Assembly (NCBI GenBank): GCA_035772405.1 | Contig: JAYKKM010000047.1 | Span: 6,881,501 to 6,945,500, forward strand | Reading direction: 5' to 3' | From: Chrysogorgia sp. JL179-B06 | Taxonomy: Eukaryota; Cnidaria; Anthozoa; Scleralcyonacea; Chrysogorgiidae | DNA: 64,000 nucleotides | In this document: positions 58,738 through 64,000 of the stretch, in pieces | Position numbering within the stretch: the stretch's first letter is position 1 | Layout: each line of letters begins with the position of its first letter | Translations under genes and position numbers: made by a program | The notes under the pieces: generated by a model | Told to the model about the DNA's origin: nothing | Database searches by the model: none | What the model saw: the letters and a program-made list of their open reading frames with translations, nothing else

Positions 58738-59400
58738 CTACTCAAGCGTTGCATACAAGTCTAATAATATGTCACCAACGTTGACACCACTACCATCTTG
58801 GTCAGTCACATTAAACACCAGCTGTGTGAAAGCACCTTTGTTTATCGACACCTTCGACTCAATATTGAAGAATTGTTGAACAGAGCTCTTCAGTGGTTGG
58901 GTGGTGGTCAATGGTAGCTCGACGATAACCTCACTTTTGCTGCCATTAACAATATTCTCAGGTCTGTTCACAATGCTACAACCCACTTGTACGTACTTCA
59001 ACCCTTTGTTAACATTCACAACATTAGGGCTGACCAAACCACTACTACTCACCGTTGTGTTGTCGTTGAACCCTAAGAGTTCTCCAAATTTAAACAGCTC
59101 TAATTGTTGGTCAGTTTTTATCTCACACTTCGAATTATGTTTGTTGGCTACTAACCCAATAGCCCCTAATCCCTTCAATTCGTTGGCGATCATTTCAAAA
59201 GTGTGATACCCAGACCCAAAGACGTGTTTGTTGTTGTTGTAACTTATTTCATCATTCACACCGGTCTCCACGTTAACGTAGTCCCAAAAGATGGTCGCTT
59301 TTTTCACTAGTAAGTGAGGATCTGAGCCAAACGTCAAAAGTGCTTCTGGTAGATCCACAGTCTCCGTTGGACCTCTAATCAACACTACAACCCTGACCAT
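58738..59400 (-). CDS. Minor virion protein paralogue, 220 residues (element D)
   Basis: This is a diverged paralogue of the preceding gene and of 30590-31288: VVVLIRGPTETVDLPEALLT at the start, KKATIFWDYVN, VNKGLKYVQVGCSIVNRPEN, SKVSINKGAFTQLVFNV. It occupies the position next to the divergent promoter that the single C gene holds, so D has two members where C has one. A beta-rich virion protein is inferred. Confidence 0.6.
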   Translation of the reverse strand: MVRVVVLIRGPTETVDLPEALLTFGSDPHLLVKKATIFWDYVNVETGVNDEISYNNNKHVFGSGYHTFEMIANELKGLGAIGLVANKHNSKCEIKTDQQLELFKFGELLGFNDNTTVSSSGLVSPNVVNVNKGLKYVQVGCSIVNRPENIVNGSKSEVIVELPLTTTQPLKSSVQQFFNIESKVSINKGAFTQLVFNVTDQDGSGVNVGDILLDLYATLE

Positions 59401-59423
59401 ATAATATAGTGTGTGTTATGTAG
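59401..59423. promoter_or_regulatory. 23-bp divergent promoter
   Basis: The segment ATAATATAGTGTGTGTTATG separates two divergent ATGs by 23 bases in all. ACTATATTAT abuts the leftward ATG and GTTATGTAG the rightward one. It corresponds to 30564-30589 in C. Confidence 0.55.
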
Positions 59424-60803
59424 ATGCTAACAAAAAGAAAGCAAGGTGAACTAATTCTTCTTAGTGAGTTTCCAAACGCGCAACTAAACAAGTTCGAGTT
59501 TGGGTACAACCTCGCAGACGACAATAAAACAGTCAAGACCGTCGACATTTACTTCAAGTCAGGTCCAAAGTACTCTGACATGATAAACATAAAGTCATCA
59601 AAGTTCACGAAGAATGAGGGCTTCACAAAATTCCTTAGCAACACGCCAAGATTCCCAAAAATATGGTCGAGCGATGGGCGTGTCCCAAAGTTATTACTGA
59701 CAGAGACCCACAAGAGCTACAGAGAGATCGAGACGTTTCCACCATATGTCCTAAACTACCCAACCCACAATTTTGACGTCTTTGTTGACGACAATAATTC
59801 CTTCAAATCAAATCTACCGAAAATATTCATCGACACTAAAAGACGTCACGACGACAAGGCAATTGGTGGTAACGTTAACACAGTTTGGACTCTAACGGAG
59901 AGTTACTATCAAGCGATCGCAGGTATGTACATCGCTACATACCGCTCAGGGGTGTCTCTACAGAACTTAAGTTATCAAGTCGACGTCCCAAAGCAAATCG
60001 TGAGTCTCATGAGGTTTCATGTGTACTTCACCATTCGTCGTGTGATGTTCCGTTTGAGTAAGAGTCAAGTTGACATTAACAACATCTTAAGACTGTACCT
60101 CCCTGACTGGCGACTTTTGAAAGGTCATGTACCATTGACTGATGTTGACAATAGATACATCAAAGACATCCAAGGTGATTATCGTCGGTATTGCCCAAGA
60201 CACTCTGACGGGTTCACACCACTAGGACAAGAATTATTAAACCAATCGATTGAAGTTTACATGTACGCCATTCTTGGAGCCCAAGCGAGGTCAAAGCAAA
60301 GCATCGTCGGAACTAGAGCTAGTGCTCGAGAAACCCAACAAATCTTTAGAGACATCGTTGAAAACGCTGTGGTTCAGTATTCACCGAGTGTTTGGATCAA
60401 CCTTATGAACAAAGCGATTAGTGACACCAACGTTAAGCTAGACACAGCTGTGACACCCAACACTTGGCTTATCCCCAGAAGCATGGTCTTGTTAAAGGAC
60501 CCCATTGTTGGCTACAATAACGTGCTCAGAACTTCGTCTGAAACTGGGATGACATTTGGGTATAACGACGGGTTGAACTACCACCGAGCGCAAAAAGTGA
60601 AGCATAAAAAAGTCCACCAAGACTCGCAACCCCACTTGGATACTCTAGTAGTGTCACCCGTGAAGAAAACAGTGGTCACCACCAATCAAACAGAGCACAC
60701 TACGCGAGTCACCGCGAGTAAGTCAGACACGACAACGTTGGCGATAATCTTAGGGTTCTCAGCAGTCTCTGGCTATCTACTAACCAAATACACCTTGAAG
60801 TAG
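59424..60803 (+). CDS. Large putative structural protein with C-terminal anchor, 459 residues
   Basis: This is the homologue of the 488-residue protein of C but much more diverged in the N-terminal half, where it also lacks about 25 residues. Shared blocks are LNYPTHNFDVFV, LMRFHVYFTIRRVMF, GFTPLGQELLNQSIEVYMY, ILGAQARS and VTPNTWLIPRSMV. The C-terminal span (TTLAIILGFSAVSGYLLTKY) is almost identical to that of C. The contrast between a variable body and a constant anchor fits an exposed virion protein; this is inference. Confidence 0.65.
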   Translation: MLTKRKQGELILLSEFPNAQLNKFEFGYNLADDNKTVKTVDIYFKSGPKYSDMINIKSSKFTKNEGFTKFLSNTPRFPKIWSSDGRVPKLLLTETHKSYREIETFPPYVLNYPTHNFDVFVDDNNSFKSNLPKIFIDTKRRHDDKAIGGNVNTVWTLTESYYQAIAGMYIATYRSGVSLQNLSYQVDVPKQIVSLMRFHVYFTIRRVMFRLSKSQVDINNILRLYLPDWRLLKGHVPLTDVDNRYIKDIQGDYRRYCPRHSDGFTPLGQELLNQSIEVYMYAILGAQARSKQSIVGTRASARETQQIFRDIVENAVVQYSPSVWINLMNKAISDTNVKLDTAVTPNTWLIPRSMVLLKDPIVGYNNVLRTSSETGMTFGYNDGLNYHRAQKVKHKKVHQDSQPHLDTLVVSPVKKTVVTTNQTEHTTRVTASKSDTTTLAIILGFSAVSGYLLTKYTLK

Positions 60804-60805
60804 TA

Positions 60806-61750
60806 ATGAGTCTAAACTACGGGTATGAGTCTGACGACCCTCACGATAAAATACTAAAGAGAACGAAAAGGCATCTGGACGAAGATCCTAAATTAAGTGC
60901 GACCGGTGGGAGGATGTCTGGACCCATAGACATGCAAGGCTCGGCAATAAAAAACGTAGCAGACCCAGTCGATGACTCAGATGTTATGAATAAAAGAACT
61001 CTAGAGCAATTGCTATCACTCAAGAGTCAGTCCTACAACATTGTGCTCGACTTCAACGTTAGCACACACGCCTTGAAAAATGTGGAATTTCACGCCAATG
61101 GTTCAAACAATGTGAAAGCCATTGGTGGAACAAGTAAATTAGTGCAGAACAACCCGGCTTATGGTCCTATTGTCGGCATCAGAAGTGTAAGCCAAAGTTT
61201 TCTGTCCCCTGTGTTAACACCACTCCCACTTGAGTCAGGTCTCCATTTTAATTGCCCAAGTATGCAATGGTGTGATCTCTCTATTTTTGTTGTGGTGAGG
61301 TTACCCACTCGCACCGCTGGATCAAATTGGGAGACAATTATATCAAACGACGATGGTAGTTGGGATAAGTTCATAGGGTACAAGACTGGTATGACTAATG
61401 GGCTCGCGTATGGTGGCAGCGTCCCAGCAATGGAGAGCATATGCACTATTCCGAGTGGTGTTGACCTCACAAAAACGCATATGATATCGATACACTGGCA
61501 AATGGACAATTCACACGTCAGAGTCAACAACGTTAAGTCAACCGACTCAGACTTCATAGCGAATATGGGAAAGATAGGCACACCCTATGGGACAATTTTT
61601 GGAATACATCGACCAAGAGTACCACTCGCACCCTACGCGTACCCATCATTGATAGAATTCTACGGCATGAAAATCGTGAGTGGTTACATGACAAACCGAG
61701 ACATCATAATCATGGGTGGAGAAATGATGAAGGAATATGGCATAAAGTAA
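60806..61750 (+). CDS. Fibre-like attachment protein, 314 residues (element D)
   Basis: This is the intact copy. The N-terminus (MSLNYGYESDDPHDKI) is the tag shared with the 262-residue protein. Residues 30-75 hold a motif typical of phage and algal-virus tail fibres: GGRMSGPIDMQGSAIKNVAD followed by DSDVMNKRTLEQLL. The C-terminal 200 residues resemble a concanavalin A-like lectin fold (DLSIFVVVRLPTRT, NWETIISNDDG, HMISIHWQMDNSHVRVNN, TPYGTIFGIHRPR). A role in host-cell attachment is likely but inferred. It starts two bases after the preceding stop. Confidence 0.72.
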   Translation: MSLNYGYESDDPHDKILKRTKRHLDEDPKLSATGGRMSGPIDMQGSAIKNVADPVDDSDVMNKRTLEQLLSLKSQSYNIVLDFNVSTHALKNVEFHANGSNNVKAIGGTSKLVQNNPAYGPIVGIRSVSQSFLSPVLTPLPLESGLHFNCPSMQWCDLSIFVVVRLPTRTAGSNWETIISNDDGSWDKFIGYKTGMTNGLAYGGSVPAMESICTIPSGVDLTKTHMISIHWQMDNSHVRVNNVKSTDSDFIANMGKIGTPYGTIFGIHRPRVPLAPYAYPSLIEFYGMKIVSGYMTNRDIIIMGGEMMKEYGIK

Positions 61751-61957
61751 ATGGGAGCATGTATTTCTAAACCCCATGAAATATATAAGATAAATAAAAC
61801 GACTGACCACATGTTCAAAGCTGGTGGATCGTTTGGCCGCGGTGATGTGACTCTCGAGCTCCATGCTGAGATTGGTATGAGGTCTAAAAAGACTTACGGC
61901 AAACCTATTACGCTACCAGAGTCAGACAAAGTAGGAGTGGTAGGAGACGTGACCTAA
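61751..61957 (+). CDS. Predicted N-myristoylated protein, 68 residues (element D)
   Basis: It begins MGACISKPHEIYK with Gly2, Cys3+1 and Ser6 positioned for N-myristoylation plus palmitoylation. It is nearly identical to 27932-28138. The ATG follows the fibre stop with no gap. Confidence 0.75.
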   Translation: MGACISKPHEIYKINKTTDHMFKAGGSFGRGDVTLELHAEIGMRSKKTYGKPITLPESDKVGVVGDVT

Positions 61958-61963
61958 GTTAAA

Positions 61964-62104
61964 ATGGGTTGGCTTAGAAAACTGGTTCATAACATTAGAA
62001 ACTTTTTCAGACGACGTAGAAAACTGAGGACTAATAAAACACATCTGATGCATTGGTACACAACAAACCAAATCTATAAAAAACCCAACACCCACATCGA
62101 GTAG
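61964..62104 (+). CDS. Arginine-rich small protein, 46 residues (element D)
   Basis: It has the same length and frame as 27785-27925, beginning MGWLRKLVHNIRNFFRRRRK. About 80 percent of residues are the same by eye, and most changes are conservative (Phe/Leu, Val/Ile, Arg/Lys). The six-base spacing from the acylated protein gene is also conserved. The strongly basic, amphipathic character suggests DNA or membrane binding. Confidence 0.65.
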   Translation: MGWLRKLVHNIRNFFRRRRKLRTNKTHLMHWYTTNQIYKKPNTHIE

Positions 62105-62119
62105 TTTTTTGTGGGAGAC

Positions 62120-62129
62120 TATAATATAG
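62120..62129 (+). promoter_or_regulatory. TATAATATAG promoter motif
   Basis: It ends two bases before the ATG at 62132 and is identical to the motif before the C copy. The upstream in-frame codon here is GTG, so the ATG at 62132 is the probable start in both. Confidence 0.55.
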
Positions 62130-62131
62130 CG

Positions 62132-62899
62132 ATGACTTCCGCGATACCTCGATTATTCGATTTCGACGGTCACCAAATCACAACGGTTAATCACAACGGT
62201 GACACATGGTTCAAAGCAAAAGAGGTCGCGAGCGCTCTAGGTTATGCTCGACCAAAAGATGCAGTCAACGACCACGTCGAACCTGACTGTAAAATGAAGA
62301 TGGAACAGACCTCGTTTATCAACGAACTTGGGGTCTACTCGTTGACGTTCTCAAGTAAATTGGAGCGCGCGAAACACTTTGGAAGGTGGGTGCACTCAGA
62401 AGTCTTGCCAAGCGTTAGAAAAAGTTTAGCTGACGTTGGTCTCAAACACAATCAATTTAAAATGATCACTGAGTTCAACCTTCACACGAAAGTTGTTGGT
62501 TTTCTTAGGAAATATTATCCAGAAGCTATTTTGATAGCCGCTTGTGGTGAGAATCAAGACACTTCTGCGAAGAGAATAAATTCGTGGAAAAAAGGTTACC
62601 AACGTGGAACACCTGACTTGATTATTGCCAATGCAAACCGACAGCAAATTGGGCTTGTGATTGAGTTCAAGAATCCAGGTGGCACAGGCAAGACGTCCAA
62701 AGAGCAGGAGTCTCTGCTACTCAGATATAAATCCGCTGGTTATCTAACACTCTTGTGCGACTCATACGACGATGCTATTACTGCGGTAATAAAATATTTC
62801 TTTGACGTTGGGTTTCAGTGCTCTCACTGCCTTCGCAAATTTAAAAATAAATCAGCGTTGAGTAACCACGAGAGACGCTATTGTAAAGAGACTCTTTAG
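62132..62899 (+). CDS. BRO-N / PD-(D/E)xK nuclease / zinc-finger fusion (element D)
   Basis: This intact 255-residue copy keeps the BRO-N blocks (WFKAKEVASALGYARPKDAV), the nuclease residues Asp162 (GTPDLII), Glu178/Lys180 (VIEFK) and Gln192, and the CCHC finger (CSHCLRKF...HERRYC). It is collinear with 26987-27754 without gaps. Confidence 0.82.
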   Translation: MTSAIPRLFDFDGHQITTVNHNGDTWFKAKEVASALGYARPKDAVNDHVEPDCKMKMEQTSFINELGVYSLTFSSKLERAKHFGRWVHSEVLPSVRKSLADVGLKHNQFKMITEFNLHTKVVGFLRKYYPEAILIAACGENQDTSAKRINSWKKGYQRGTPDLIIANANRQQIGLVIEFKNPGGTGKTSKEQESLLLRYKSAGYLTLLCDSYDDAITAVIKYFFDVGFQCSHCLRKFKNKSALSNHERRYCKETL

Positions 62900-63030
62900 A
62901 CAGTGACTAACAAGTCGAATTAGCACTCGTTCTCATTGTTGAGACGACGTCTGAAGTGACAACTGCTCTAGCATTTTTTAAAGACGTTTTTAACTTGATA
63001 AAAATATCCGCAAAACTTTCTCTATTTATT
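62900..63030. other. Intergenic region between convergent genes
   Basis: It is the counterpart of 26860-26986, containing GTTGAGACGACGTCTGAAGT and no gene. Confidence 0.5.
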
Positions 63031-63705
63031 TCACAAACCTTCTGACCACTGTGTGAAAAAATGTTTCTGTGACATTGGACGCTTCATGTGACCAATGTCT
63101 AAATTTAAAAAGTGGGGTGTCCGAGAACACCCGTAATTTTGTGTGGAAGGATGATGACGTCTGCACACTGCGTGATATTGCTCAGCACCACCAACGAATG
63201 ATGGTCCTGGGTTGTATCTCCAATTGAATGGCGCTTCAACAGTTGTTCCGTAAGTGTCGCGACAAACGGCGCAATACGCTTTTAGAAATGTGATGTCGTC
63301 TGCCATTGGGAACAGTGTGTCGAGCTCACCAAGTCTTTTTAAATGCTCTGTTGTTATGAGACCACAAATAATGACGTGAATGCCGGCTTTAATGTATTCA
63401 CGGGTAATTGGGAGTAACCCAGAGTACCAATGGCCTTCATCGATGCCGATGACGTCATAATCAGCTATCTCGGAAGAACTCGGAAGGTTGGTGATTAACT
63501 TCGCAGGTAAACTGTCTGATCCGACGACAATGGTCTGACGATGTGTGGAGAACACGTGGTCAGTTCGCCTAGTGTCGCGTTTGTTGTTCATGTAGAGGAC
63601 TTTGAGCCCTGATTTACTTAACGCGATTAACCTGCGAAGAGTCTCAGTTGTTTTTCCTGCAAACATGGGACCAATCACAATTTCTAGTCTACCGACTTTC
63701 TTCAT
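63031..63705 (-). CDS. tk: Thymidine kinase, type II (element D)
   Basis: This is an intact 224-residue enzyme with Walker A GPMFAGKT at 12-19, the GIDEGHW motif with catalytic Glu90, zinc ligands CAVC at 145-148 and CRRHH near 181, and the lasso GPSFVGGAEQYH. It extends 34 residues past the C copy (including LNLDIGHMKRPMSQ). GGTATAGTAACC precedes the ATG as in C. Confidence 0.92.
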   Translation of the reverse strand: MKKVGRLEIVIGPMFAGKTTETLRRLIALSKSGLKVLYMNNKRDTRRTDHVFSTHRQTIVVGSDSLPAKLITNLPSSSEIADYDVIGIDEGHWYSGLLPITREYIKAGIHVIICGLITTEHLKRLGELDTLFPMADDITFLKAYCAVCRDTYGTTVEAPFNWRYNPGPSFVGGAEQYHAVCRRHHPSTQNYGCSRTPHFLNLDIGHMKRPMSQKHFFTQWSEGL

Positions 63706-64000
63706 GGTTACTATACCTCAAGAGAAACGCTCTCCCCTCTTGCGGCAACTGTTGCTCGTTGTTAAATATCCGCTGAAGCTCTAAGTTTTCAAGATGAGTC
63801 TTCGAGCTCTCATGTCTTGAGCGATGTAGTGGGTCGTTGGTGGTCACACCGCATGGGTAACAGGTGTACACGTTTTTATTTCTCGCAAAGTGTCTGTGGG
63901 CGGGCGAGAGTACGTGGTCCCTGATATCACCCGCACCCAGTATTTCATTACACCCCACCTTGCAAACGTGAACGTCGCGTTTTGCGGCGAGCTCAAGCCA
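63689..64000 (-). CDS. Zinc-finger-like protein, C-terminal part (element D)
   Basis: This homologue of 25452-26147 is cut by the right edge. It retains CKVGCNEILGAGDIRD and TCYPCGVTTNDPLHRSRHES. Its C-terminus differs from C: it reads on for about 20 more residues (LPQEGRAFLLRYSNHEESR) and overlaps the thymidine kinase start by 17 bases. Confidence 0.65.
   Translation of the reverse strand, partial: WLELAAKRDVHVCKVGCNEILGAGDIRDHVLSPAHRHFARNKNVYTCYPCGVTTNDPLHRSRHESSKTHLENLELQRIFNNEQQLPQEGRAFLLRYSNHEESR

Larger units (their letters stand above)
51903..64000. mobile_element. Polinton/Maverick element D, partial (left 12 kb)
   Basis: It begins with the same AGTAGTATAGAG terminus and palindrome as C and then carries the same genes in the reverse order and direction: small post-ATPase protein, ATPase, capsid, coiled-coil protein, integrase, minor protein, large structural protein, fibre, acylated protein, basic peptide, BRO-nuclease, TK and the 231-residue protein. 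The right part, including PolB, lies outside the window. All complete genes look intact. It is inserted inside Polinton remnant E. Confidence 0.88.

Overview
The window is repeat-rich eukaryotic DNA. It is almost certainly from an invertebrate animal genome: there are CR1-like and RTE-like LINE fragments, several Penelope-like elements (PLEs), a hAT-like transposase, MITEs and long AT microsatellites, and I recognise no host gene. The mix would suit a cnidarian or another marine invertebrate, but this is only an impression from repeat families. The main content is a family of virus-like Polinton/Maverick (adintovirus-like) elements in several states of preservation.

Layout. (A) 1-4004 holds the right part of one element: integrase C-terminus, a coiled-coil membrane protein broken by a frameshift, the capsid protein, the packaging ATPase and a broken small protein. 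(B) 4366-8292 is a second, AT-richer capsid module in the same direction (capsid gene with an in-frame stop, ATPase, small protein), followed by three unfamiliar genes. 8300-15980 holds decayed transposable elements: a LINE, a hAT-like transposase, a PLE split by a TTAA MITE, a LINE 3' end, and an unusual SAP-domain/reverse-transcriptase element. (C) 15980-36959 is a complete element of about 21 kb with long terminal inverted repeats. It carries protein-primed PolB, a possible VLTF3-like factor, small membrane proteins, thymidine kinase, a BRO-nuclease fusion, a fibre-like protein, integrase, capsid protein and packaging ATPase, and contains a 2.85-kb non-autonomous transposon. 36960-51205 holds PLE and LINE fragments, AT microsatellites and four tandem 278-bp units, each with a hammerhead ribozyme on the minus strand (a retrozyme-like array). 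(E) 51249-51902 is a remnant of another Polinton, cut by (D) 51903-64000, an inverted relative of C that runs off the right edge.

How the genes work together. PolB with long inverted repeats implies protein-primed replication, and the DDE chromodomain integrase would insert the genome. The double-jelly-roll-type capsid protein and the A32-like ATPase imply virion assembly and DNA packaging. A fibre-like lectin protein, a predicted N-myristoylated protein, a 46-residue arginine-rich protein and several membrane-segment proteins are plausible virion or membrane components. Thymidine kinase and the BRO-nuclease fusion are viral accessory enzymes. Many genes carry a TATAATATAG-like motif only a few bases before the ATG, and two divergent gene pairs share 23-26-bp promoters. 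C and D are broken at different genes, so the family was probably active fairly recently.
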